Notes under the pieces: generated by a model | The model's input: the letters and a program-made list of their open reading frames with translations, nothing else | Told to the model about the DNA's origin: nothing | Databases searched by the model: none | Shown here: positions 13,121-23,627 of the stretch, one piece after another | Layout of the letters: each line of letters opens with the position of its first letter | How positions within the stretch are numbered: the stretch's first letter is position 1 | Assembly: GCA_013407085.1 (NCBI GenBank) | Contig: JACCGJ010023578.1 | Coordinates: forward strand, 1-64,000 | Direction of reading: 5' to 3' | Source of the DNA: Atriophallophorus winterbourni | Lineage: Eukaryota > Platyhelminthes > Trematoda > Plagiorchiida > Microphallidae | Length of the DNA stretch: 64,000 bases | Position numbers and translations under genes: made by a program

Positions 13121-14834
13121 GCGCATGCCAAGTAACCAGTGGGATTGTCAAAGTATGTAGCAAGGACCGAGTGAATGAATTCAACAGACAATTGCAGTTT
13201 TTCGTTCGATTGACGTATGCTGATCTTATTCTATATATCATGTTTACCGTACAAGTAAGTGATCGTTGGCTAAACAGTGAAATCCATTTTTAGAAGCTGT
13301 TGATTCTGGCACATTTTGATCGACTATAAGAAATGTCTCAACGATTTGTATGCCTATACTTAGCCCATTACAGAAGACAACGAGTTGCTTTTACTTATAT
13401 CTAGAAAGTACTTAAACAATCAAATCATGAACTCAAACAATTATTCCTAACCTCAGACAAGTTGGTATGAAATCCGCTCAAATAAAATTAATATAGTGGA
13501 TATAAATGTGGTGGTGAAAATTATTTTAACCTCGGTGGATATCTGCATGGATAAAGGTGTTTTGAGTTTAATTAACATATCTGACAAGATTTTATCCTAT
13601 ATTTTCAATGATCGGTTTTTGGTAGATATTGTGTGCCTTCCAAATCAAAGCTTTAATTACCGGCAACTCGTCCATCAAAAAATCTATACGAATCTATGAA
13701 TGAGATCGTGCTCAGAACAAGAGCTAACCGAGAGTAATTCAATTCAGAATTATACTCAAAATGAATGCGGGTAATGAGCCGTTTAAAGCGTTATAAATTA
13801 TTCGACACTCTAGCAGCCTATGTTCATCGGCGTTTGTTATATTTATGTGAAACCTTTCGTGTAGTTCGCTGTTTCAAATTCACGAATCGACACATTAATT
13901 TAGATTATTGAAACTTGCGGATGCTTTCCAGAATCTCATTTTTAACCGAGTGCATGACAACGGACGCACAGTTTCACTCGTTTCTCTCAAGCCAGAAATG
14001 TCAACCAAACGATTTTATGAGTGTTTTGAATTTTCACGTGGGTCGGTAAAGAGGCCAGTGAGGGTGCTTGACGTTTAGCGAAAGATTTACCTGTCGAACG
14101 ACCTTGAATGCACACGTGCACAAACACAAACGAAAACGCGTTTGACTTGTTTACACGATCTGTGGATAGATGTGAATGTGTCCATCACATAAAAATCGTC
14201 CACGAAAACGCGAACTTGGTGACTTGGTGTGGGAAGGTGCCGAACCGTGGGGATAAATATTTCGGCGTGGTTTTATTCGACTTGGTTTATCGTTATCCAA
14301 TGTAAACTATGATTGTCCTGCGAACTAAATTGGGCTCTCGGGAAACCGGAAATTTGTACTATGGTGCGAAGATGAAAAATAACATTTTGCGTTGATTGAT
14401 TAGGCTTAATTTGAAAGTCGCTTTTAATTTTTTTCGTGAACTGGAATAATATCCCATAGTAAATTGTAAGCATAGCTTCAGTGTAGCTCCGTTTGTTAGC
14501 CTGAAACTGTAAAAAGCTTCAACATATAACCGTTGATTTTAACGTGCAAGAAAAATAGTTCCATATGCCGACGTTTTTGAAAGTTCGAACCAATGATTGC
14601 AAACCATGGAAAAAAGCGTAGTTAATAATCATCTTTTACTGCCTCAGAAGAGATTCAAGATTCAGGAATTTATGTTATAAAAAGCTCGTAGCTGTACAAC
14701 ACCACATGATATTCGTATAAGGACAATAAATATATATACAAAATATATTGAGACACTAGGAAGATCGACAGTTTTGTAGTTAGAAAAATGTCATGTGTAA
14801 TATCAGTATGATGGGGAAAAATATTCGTTTGGAT
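13121..14834. other. Spacer with no recognised gene
   Basis: Only short unrelated open frames. 14040-14300 is somewhat richer in G+C than its surroundings but shows no family signature. Confidence 0.4.
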
Positions 14835-15700
14835 AAAGATCATGTTATATAAACGGGATGTAGGGTGGAATTACTACGCATAAATATATCCTGAAAATCC
14901 TTTCACTAGATGATTGTACAACATCTGACGGTAAGGAGTTCCATAAAAAAACAAATGCGCACCGAATAGATGAACAGGCGGCAGTTCCGGTGAGAATGTG
15001 GAATATCAAATGCCAGTGGGTGAGTACGTGTGGCATGGCTTGACCGGATGAGAAATAAATGCCTCAAAGGGTGCATCTTTGAGTTCATTATTTTATAAGT
15101 TAGGATTAGATCAAATTGAACCTGTCTGCGAGGCAGTGTATCCAAATTAAAATGAACCAGTCGAGCCTTATATGGTAGGTTGCGGAGATAGCCAACCATT
15201 TTAGTTGCTCTGTGATAAATCCTCTCGAGCAGCTTGATGTCCTTTTGTAGCCATGGTGCCCAAGCTTGCACTGAGTAATCCATCACTGGGTTAATATACG
15301 TATTTATGAGCATGGGAAATGTTTCACGGGCAAATGTCCGAAAATACGCCGAAGCATACCTAGCATACGGCTAGCTCGGTTGTACACTGCTTCGCATTGC
15401 ACGCAATTCTTAATACTTCCAGTAATCCATACGCCGAGGTCGCAGTGGTGTTTTCTTTTGTTGTCCATTCCAGTTGTTTCGATCTAAGGTTGTATGAGAA
15501 TGGGAAATCTTTACCTATTTGCAACATTTTACACTTTCGGAATTTGAATGGAAGTTTGTTTTACTCTGACAAGCTGTTCAATATATCCAAAATCGCTGTG
15601 TAAGCAAAACAGTTCACGCTTGACGTGATTCGCATCCAAAGTTTAACATCATCCGCAAACAGAACCATTTTGGCTGTGACAAGTTTCCGGAGGCATCAAT
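14835..15700 (-). mobile_element. CR1/jockey-group LINE relic, 3' half
   Basis: Minus-strand translation shows an ADDVKLWMRI segment (the RT catalytic block, near 15650), then, in the frame 14906-15313, NTYINPVMDYSVQAWAPWL, KDIKLLERIYHRATKMV and NLPYKARLVHFNLDTLPRRQ. It ends with NCRLFIYSVRICFFMELL, the degenerate 'FSVR..LWNSLP' C-terminus. Stops interrupt it. The same blocks occur in the relic at 20475-21625. Confidence 0.85.
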
Positions 15701-18637
15701 AGTTTGGTAGTTGAGGGCACATCCCCATAAAAGTGATTGGCTGCCACGTTCCAAGACTTTACGCAATATAATAAAATTTTCCAGGTTAACTAGATCAGCT
15801 AAAACAATTTAAACAGTTAATCATTTCGCTTGAAATGAATTTCTTCTCCAGTAAACATTCTAAACAATATAAGGCAATTATTTGTCGCATTCGGACGGAG
15901 AAAAAAAAACAAATTAGATTATTTAATGTGCCGAGAATAAATTTTACGAATCTTATGTTCACAGATTTGGTAACATGGATCATGCAATCGTAGCAACTGA
16001 AAAGCCTCTATAAGCACAGCTTCATGCGTCGTTAAAAATCTATTGAACATATTTTTGTTAATTAAAGGTAACGGCAGGGAAACAAGGCATGTACACACCA
16101 CAAACATACAAACACGCAAACAAGCCGATGACTCGCACGCTTCCGCGCTTGAGTGAACTATATACGAGTACACAACAAAATGGAGAATACAATTCGGCCT
16201 GTTGCAGTATCGACAGCCAGCGTACGCGATGTCTCTTCCAGGAAATAACTCTGTCTCGCTGACCGAGAGGTATTTGCGAATGCCACTCAGAGTTTGTTCG
16301 GCTTCACGCTTAAGAGAACTGAACGAGGCTGCGCACTCAAAACACCAAGCGTGAACCGGATGTAGTCCAAAAGAGCGAAAGCATTGCGAATTCAATTGAA
16401 TTATTGAGTGTAAATCAGAGTTGATTGAACGGTGTGGTGAATGGGAATTAGTGTTAAAACAGGATTAAATTTTGAAGATTTCTAATTAGACAATTCTAAC
16501 GAAACGGTGTCTGAACTTATTATAAACAAGTTGAGAGATAAGACAGATATAGTAATATTGACAAATAATATATGTACCGACAAATTATAACCTGAGAACA
16601 TGTATCTTAGAACCTCTACGAGTAGTATCACTAACCAGGTGACAGCAATTTATAGTGACTATTTTTCAGTGAAACTAAAATCGAATTGTGGAACATTTTT
16701 ATATACTTGAGACAGAAATGTGTTGTTTCTAATGAGGGTATTAGACTACGCGCTGAGAGATGAGATTAGACGCAAGTTTTAAAAAATGAATCAGTAGGTA
16801 GGTGGTAGGATAACACATTTTATAAGCGAGTATTGTTTCAAATCAAATCCGTCTATCAATCAGAGAAGTTTTGTGCCAATACTAGCCAGCAATTTTTACA
16901 TGGGAAATTCTATGATGCAATCATCATTTAAGTTGCGTAATTTAGCACTAGTAGAATACCATCTGACGCTTTTAACGTTAAATAAATCGGATTAATCAAG
17001 GAATAACCCCACTCGTATAAAAAATGCGCTCAATTCTTCAGCAAGCCTGTTACATATTTGTCACATCAACATCTGGTAAAGAAGACTATTGCGATTAAAT
17101 AGGAATTTGGCATAATGATTCTTATCTTCAAATTTGGGACCCCTCAGGTGTTGCGAAGTACTGGTCTGTGACATTTTTCCTTCGATTTATATACTAATCG
17201 CTGATAAAAAATGACATTGTTTAGAGAAAGCATAATGGGTTGAGAAAAAATCATTCCTGTTTATCCATTTCATTGATATCGCTGAAACAAACAGACTAAC
17301 GTAATGAACAAATGACCCCCAATTCCTGTCTAATTACTTAAAATTTCAGCAGCCTTTGCTGGTGCGAACCACAGAAGAAACGCAAGCAGTAAGCCTTGCT
17401 TAGCGAGTACGTGACGGACTTGCATCAATGTTGCAATAGCACGACCGATTACAGCTACTAACGAAGCCTGCCGATGCTCACTTCCTTTTTCGATTATCTT
17501 TCTGGTCTACGGTATTGAGGTATCGGAAGTTATAGTGGTAACACTTTTTTTATTTGTGTATGATATAAAGATTTTAAACTGTATCCGTAGTCCTGAAAGA
17601 TCACGATGTACTGCACGACTGATCGTGAATGAAAAGGCTGCCATTCAGGATTAACAGTGAGATGTGTTAAGTGTGCAAAGGCAAAATGTCCTTTACCTAA
17701 AATGTGTAGACCGTGAGGAAAACAGTTTGCTTTCTTAATAAGTTACGGCCTTGAAACCTCACTACAAACAAGCGCTGCATACAAACCCAAACCTAATAAA
17801 AAGAATAAATAGCAATTTTCTCATTTAGTATTACCCCGGATCATGAATACGTAAATGTGCCCAGGTGTTGAATGCGGAGTACATTCCTTGTCATCATGGC
17901 TCACTAACACTTAACTGAAGCTGCTATAGGATGACTAATGCGATAAACATTAAAATATTCAGTAAGATCTCAGGGATTCATTCATTTTTGGAATGATAAA
18001 ACATTCTACTACTGACCGTGATTCATTGTGCGGTACCCAAATTGTTCGCTCAAGAAACTGATGTGATTTGTTTACAGCACTACGTTACTACAACCGCAAG
18101 AAAATGCAGCTCAACGCTAAATATTTTTGGAGTGGGGCCTTTGAATCGGCCGTGCTCGAAGTTAATTTATCCACGCATATTTATTTTCTAGTCTACGTGA
18201 AACCTTTTTGTTTTTGAAACATTTTAACATGTTTTTATGTAAACGAAGGAAGTTTGATGCTCCACAAGCTTTAAATACTGTGCAATTTTTGGTAAAATGG
18301 AGAATTTGGTAATAAGGCAGAAATTCCATTTTTGCTGTGGTTGTGACCTTGCATTATAATTATATTTTGCTGAATCAGCTAGAACAGATTTTACCTCAGA
18401 TAGTATCAAATATATACCCTAGTATACCCTTTTATACAACGTTTTTCTTTTCTAAAACGATGTTCACTAGTCTTGTGAGTGACGACATGTTCCTCATATT
18501 TTCAACAATTCAGTAAGCCGACTTATTTGATACTTATGTGAAATATTTGCTCTACAACTAAATTGTGACTATGCAATTCGCTGGTCGTCCGCAATATTCA
18601 GTTAAAGATTGGTGTTCGTTCAAAGAGCAGGGAAAAC
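15701..18637. other. Spacer with no recognised gene
   Basis: It contains a 158-codon minus frame at 15919-16395 with a cysteine-containing stretch (GCRYCNRPNC) but no recognisable domain or splice context. I do not call it a gene. Otherwise nothing was recognised. Confidence 0.4.
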
Positions 18638-18652
18638 ACTTCAGCTTTTAAT
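18638..18652. repeat. Left target-site duplication of the 18653 element
   Basis: ACTTCAGCTTTTAAT, identical to 18911-18925. Confidence 0.85.
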
Positions 18653-18910
18653 CAAAATATTCATTTGCATGCATTTCCATCACACACCTCACAACCGGTT
18701 TCGTGCTGTTTGCAGTCATCATGCAGGGACAGTGATTAAACAGGCTGGTCGTACCAGCCTTATCCAACAGTGTCATACAAGCGCTACTTGTTTACCATTT
18801 CTTCACTAATGCAAGCGCACGCGGACTATGATCTTACAGTCCCTACCTGATGAGTGAAAACAACACGAAACCGGTCGTGGGGTGTGTGATGGAAATGAAT
18901 GCAGATGAAT
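18653..18910. mobile_element. Family 1 inverted-dimer insertion with terminal inverted repeats
   Basis: The left end 18659-18688 and the right end 18881-18910 are inverted copies, 28 of 30 bases matching (ATTCATTTGCATGC.../ATTCATCTGCATTC...). The unit is flanked by a perfect 15-base direct repeat, ACTTCAGCTTTTAAT, at 18638-18652 and 18911-18925. Internally a short plus-oriented first half meets, at the palindrome AGGCTGGTCGTACCAGCCT, a longer minus-oriented second half and first half. No ORF was found. The long target duplication is more like LINE-mediated retroposition than cut-and-paste movement; that reading is inference. Confidence 0.8.
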
Positions 18911-18925
18911 ACTTCAGCTTTTAAT
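18911..18925. repeat. Right target-site duplication of the 18653 element
   Basis: ACTTCAGCTTTTAAT, identical to 18638-18652. Confidence 0.85.
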
Positions 18926-19321
18926 TCAGTCCTTGACCGGAAACGCGATTATTAGCCGTCTTTCTGCAATTTCTTTGCCCAAATTGGAACTAAAAAGTTA
19001 CTGAGGCAATTTGTTCGCATTTACTTCGCTAAAATGTAATCATTTCATTGCTCGATGATGTTTGACTTCTCGATGAGTTTTACTCAGACGAAACATTGCT
19101 TCGGAACCATATTCGTTCAGCACTAAGGGTAATTTTGTCAAGTAAAGTGGTAAAAAGTCAGGATTGTCATCAAGGATTTGAGCACGTTTGAAATATCATA
19201 TGAGAGATACCTTTTAAATTATGGATACGTTTTCTCAAAATTAAATACATCATTTCATTGTCGCACGTATTTTATATTTTAATAACCTTATCTTCTCTTT
19301 TTTTGTTTTTTTTAATTTCAG

Positions 19322-19465
19322 GATGACTGTACGAAAATGAGTGCTGATGATTCATTTGAAGCAGGTCACTCACCGTTTCTAGAAATGAAATTACGAGATT
19401 TTATTTCTAGTTCATTTCAAAATCGTTATTTTTCAGTGTAATTTCACCATCGGTTTCGTGAATTG
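19322..19465 (+). other. Candidate exon bounded by strong splice signals, gene unknown
   Basis: A long T-rich tract ending TTTTTTAATTTCAG precedes 19322, and TTG|GTAAGT follows at 19465. From 19322 one frame is open for 39 codons (it begins DDCTKMSADDSFEAGHSP) to TAA at 19439-19441. No frame is open across the whole interval, so it would be a terminal coding exon with a spliced 3' UTR, or an untranslated exon. The protein is not recognised. Confidence 0.3.
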
Positions 19466-20474
19466 GTAAGTGTGACTGTGCTCTCGGGTCATTTTTCGTC
19501 TCACGATGTGATCACCGATTACCGAGGTCGTGGCCGAAATAAGTTGATCTAATCGATGGTGTGATGTTCCGTCCTAGCTACGCGAGGTGATCAACAACCG
19601 TGTTTTTTCTGACTTGCTTGGTGAGAAAAAAACGTTAGTTGAACCAAAATGCACAGTGTAAAAACTAATGCAACGTTTATGGTGTGTTCGCATAAAGTTA
19701 AATCCAGGACTCAGATTTAATGGTACTCTCGTGTTTTTTTGATATCAAATTTGTTCTAACCTATTAGATTCGCAAGGCGTTTGTGTAACCACCTCCACGA
19801 AAAGGTACATTTTTAGTAACTTTGCCTTTCTTCTTGCAGTTTTGTGGATTATCTGGACTTCTGCATAAGAATAGTATATTGAGATTTAATTTACACAATA
19901 TTTCTCGCGTTTATTTCATGTCTGGTATCAATTTGCGGTCTCCGAATTTCAATAATTCAAGATACCTTTCAATCTTCAACATTTTCGGGGTTTTTTAAAC
20001 CCATTACTATCCCATCTAATATTATGCTACAGTTTTCAAAAAACGTCATAGGTACAACGAACCCTCATAATATCCACTTGTGCTGGGGTTACTAATTGGT
20101 AGGGTCTCTCACAGACATTTCATGAATCTGGGTCCGTCTCGGCTTCGAATTCCTGTCTTATTATCTAGCAGATAAAGTGAATTGTGTTCATCACAGAATG
20201 ATTTAACGTACCAATCATTCATTACGAACATCTGATGAACTACGGCAATGAAAACAAGCTGTTCAAACCTAGCATGACACAACCGAAGTCTACAGAATAA
20301 TTGCACGTTTTCTAATATGTATACTAACACATTGGAACAATTGTTTGGTGCATTATCCATAGATTAATTCATTCATAGATGATATGAAGGTAAAAAGCTA
20401 TGCTTTACAAGACCCACAAAAACGTACATCGGGTCGGATGGTAAAAAATATCAAATTATTATTAGATTATTGTC

Positions 20475-21625
20475 AAACGTGAAAAACATACTTGTCCATG
20501 TGAATATCTAGTGATTTCTTGAAAACGTCAACGGTTCCAGATTGTACCACATGATTAGGTAAACTGTTCCACAATTGCACATTGCGAACGGAAAATGCCT
20601 ATTTGCGGCAGTTCAGCCTGCTATGTTGCTGGTAAAGTTTAGATTGGTGACCACGCAGATGTGTGTTATGGGAAAGATGAAACAAACGACCGCAAGGATG
20701 ATTTGTTTGATTAAGCACTGTCCAAAAGAATATTAGTGCTCCTCGTTTCCGTCTGTATTGAGTCGAATGCAAATTCAATAATTTAAGACGCGTTTCGTAT
20801 GGATAGTTTGATAGTCTAAGGACGAGTTTTGTCGCTCTGCGCTGTGGAGTTTCCAATAGCAGAATATCTTTTTTCAACCAAGGATCCCATGCCCGTATAG
20901 CATATTCAACATGAGGACGGATGTACGTTGAAATCAATTTGCAGGCAATATTGGGGTCAAACGAACCTAGGAATCTTCTAAGGAGACCCAAGTTGCTTTC
21001 AGCTTTGCAGGCAGCCAGTCGACATTGCATTGAGTTTCCTAAGTCTGATTGGATAATCACGCCTAAATCTTTTTCGGAGGAGGCGGGTTTAATAACAGTA
21101 CGACCAAGATAATATTCTTTACTCGACTTGCTGTTGAGAGACAATAGGCTGCATTTCGAAGCATCCAGTGGCATTTCGTTGTCTAGGGACCAAGTGTGAA
21201 TCATATTGAGATCCCGTTGCAGGTTCTGCGTGTCGTCTGTGGAGTTTATCTTGCGCCGAAGCATTGTGTCATCATCGAAAATAAGCACCGACGACTGTAT
21301 TACAGTTGGCAGTTCGTATATTAAAAACAAAAGCGATCTGAGGACTGATCCTTGTGGGACACCACGGGCAACTTTAATCGACTCGAATAGTTCGTTTTTG
21401 ACTCTCACGTACATCTCACAAGTTATCAACTATTCTTTAATCCATGCATAGAGTTTACCCTGTACTCCGTAGGTGAGTAGTTTCGACGAAAGTATTTAGA
21501 GATTCACGCGATCGAAGGCTTTTGAGAAATCGATATAAATTACGTATACGGAGTTGCCGACATCCAGTAGCTCAGACCAAAATTCTTTTGCTAATAGCAA
21601 GCTTGTAAGGCAAGATCCATTACTA
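20475..21625 (-). mobile_element. CR1/jockey-group LINE relic with RT domain
   Basis: The minus strand reads EFWSELLDVGNSVYVIYIDF followed by SKAFDRVN (RT motif with catalytic Asp), a stop, then in the 276-codon frame 20599-21429 ARGVPQGSVLRSLLF, the catalytic block LIFDDDTMLRRKI, EKDLGVIIQSDL, YIRPHVEYAIRAWDPWLKKD and PYETRLKLLNLHS. After another stop it ends FSVRNVQLWNSLPNHVVQSG. The order matches the RT palm-thumb and C-terminal region of CR1-group LINEs. In-frame stops show it is dead. The catalytic block reads F-D-D-D where F/Y-A-D-D is usual. Confidence 0.9.
20599..21429 (-). pseudogene. Reverse-transcriptase ORF remnant (276 codons)
   Basis: The longest open part of the LINE at 20475-21625, covering RT motifs 4-7 and the thumb. 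Stops on both sides separate it from clearly homologous flanking sequence. Confidence 0.85.
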
Positions 21626-23174
21626 GAATATAAGCACAGTGATACCTAGAACTTATGACGTGAGACTCACTTCTGAAAATATTAGTTGCAAATATCAATA
21701 ATGATTTTAAAGACAGTATTGCATTAATAACAAGCAGCGACACTTAACTTCCAGAAAACCCTGAAAAAATAATAGGTTTATGTGTAGGGGATTGGATAGT
21801 TAAACATATGTGGTGAATTGTGTAAATCTGTTGAATTTAAGTGCCAACGCCTCGATTAAATTCTGTTCACAATATATCTGTTAGAAACGTTATGAGTCAT
21901 CAACTCAAAATAGTCATTTTAGCCATCATGTCCAAGCAAGCTGAAAAGATATCCTACACCCGTTCGAATTATGACGTTAATGACAAAACCAATTTTAAAA
22001 GACGAAGCTTCACATTGTGCTTCACTGACGAGTCCCTATGTTTTACCCGATTGCAAACATCTATTACTAGTCTAAGAATAAAAAAGTGGATTTACTTTAA
22101 CCAAACCATCAAAATTTTGTCTCAACGAGATAGTACACATGTCTTTTATCGTGATGTTTTGTCAAAAGAAGGTTGATATGGATCAATTCACGCCAAAATA
22201 ATTTATTTGAAATGTTATGTTAGTTTTTCTATCGTTTTTCATTAGCGAAAAGTCAGAATTGCATCTATAACAAGCAACGATATAGGATTCCACAACAGTA
22301 GTGTCGGAGCCCGTTTTACACAATTTCATGATAATTGCGCAGATCGAAATAAACTATTTTGCATGTGTTTCATTCAATCTAACACATTCGTTCAAGACAT
22401 GTTGTACATTAAATTCTGAAGGAAGTTGGTATTATCTCCCCCGGTGGCACATTGGTTCCTTAACCACATCCGGCGTGCTTTCAACTATTTATATTTTACC
22501 GTCTATTCGGGCCATGGAGGCTCAATTTTGAGAGGTATTCACTCAGTCGGCTCTTGATTTGAGCACTATCATTTTTTTATACCTGCTTTCTTGTTTTAGC
22601 CATTGGTTATATTGGTTATAGTCGATCGCTCTTGTTCTGGATGTCACTGATCTTGCATGCCAAGAGGGTGGTGAGTGAGTGAGTATATTGGTTATCGACC
22701 ACTGGTATGGTATGAAAGCACAAGCCTGATTTAGGCAAAGTGCCGACAGAGACTGCATGTGGGCTAAGATACTGTTAGGTTGCCCAGGCCTAGACAGATA
22801 TGGGACTCCAGCAGAACAGACTATCGATCTCCCCAGCAAGTAAATTATCTTCAACGTGTTGTATTGTTGGAACGTGAGATGTGCACCGGATAAGGGCCTC
22901 CATGAGGGTTAGAAGGGATGAAAACGTGTTTAAATAGATCATTTATTGCGCATCAAGTGGAAAATGTTGCACAGGTGAGTGTGCGATAAGTTGCTGTACA
23001 AGATTCGTAATTTTAGTAGGTGAAATTCAACGTTTTTAATCAAAATGCATAAAAATGCTGCCATTTGCGAAAAACAACGCTCGATAAACAAAAACAATTG
23101 TGGTTTGTCCGCATGTACACGGTGGATATATCACAGCATGGAGGCCAGCAGATTGTGTTGATCGATCTTGTGTA
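21626..23174. other. Spacer and 3' flank of the hAT-derived gene
   Basis: No gene was recognised. On the minus strand AATAAA lies at 22942-22947, about 230 bases past the stop at 23175, and is a reasonable poly(A) signal for that gene. 22620-22920 contains sequence that looks repetitive (GTGAGTGAGTGAG and nearby) but was not matched to another copy here. Confidence 0.4.
22942..22947 (-). promoter_or_regulatory. Candidate poly(A) signal of the hAT-derived gene
   Basis: AATAAA on the minus strand, the first canonical hexamer I see downstream of the stop codon at 23175. Confidence 0.35.
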
Positions 23175-23627
23175 TTATTTCATTTCACTGAGATCGGATA
23201 AAGCGTATTGATGCCAGAGAAAGTTGTAAGAAACTAGATCTTGCGCACTAATTTGGCCACGCCCAACGCTCAACGGATCGATAATATAAGGTAGTCCAAG
23301 CCCGTTCGGTTTGTTTGACATGATCTCGTTCGAGTATTTCAAACGTCCTTGTGCGAAACATGTAAGCGGGATATTTAAATAATTTGAAGCGATGCTGGCC
23401 AGTCGAGGATAGCTGCTGGTCTTTTCTGACCACCATGTGAATGGGTCTCGTTCCAGACCGATCGGTTCCTCGAGAAGATAACGATCCACCTCAGATAAAG
23501 CACAACGTCCGTTACGTTGTAGGCCGAAAACTGTTTGTAACCCATCAGCGCCTGAATGGCTGTTGTGTTCGATTGTCGAAGGGTCAACTTCATTGCTCGT
23601 CGTTTGTTCCACTGGAAGTTCATTTAC
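23175..23627 (-). CDS. hAT-derived gene exon 8: C-terminal dimerisation domain
   Basis: 150 codons plus TAA, acceptor ACTCAAACAG, phase 0. DPFTWWSEKTSSYPRLASIA then SNYLNIPLTC is the hAT dimerisation block. The SERxFS core after IP reads AQGRLKYS. The end ISAQDLVSYNFLW is shared with the paralogue at 3308-3763. The minus-strand AATAAA at 22942-22947 may end the transcript. Confidence 0.87.
   Translation of the reverse strand, partial: VNELPVEQTTSNEVDPSTIEHNSHSGADGLQTVFGLQRNGRCALSEVDRYLLEEPIGLERDPFTWWSEKTSSYPRLASIASNYLNIPLTCFAQGRLKYSNEIMSNKPNGLGLPYIIDPLSVGRGQISAQDLVSYNFLWHQYALSDLSEMK

Noticed and set aside
15919..16395. 158-codon minus-strand open frame with a cysteine-rich stretch
   Set aside because: No domain, no start or splice context, and composition unlike the real exons here. 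Left as spacer.
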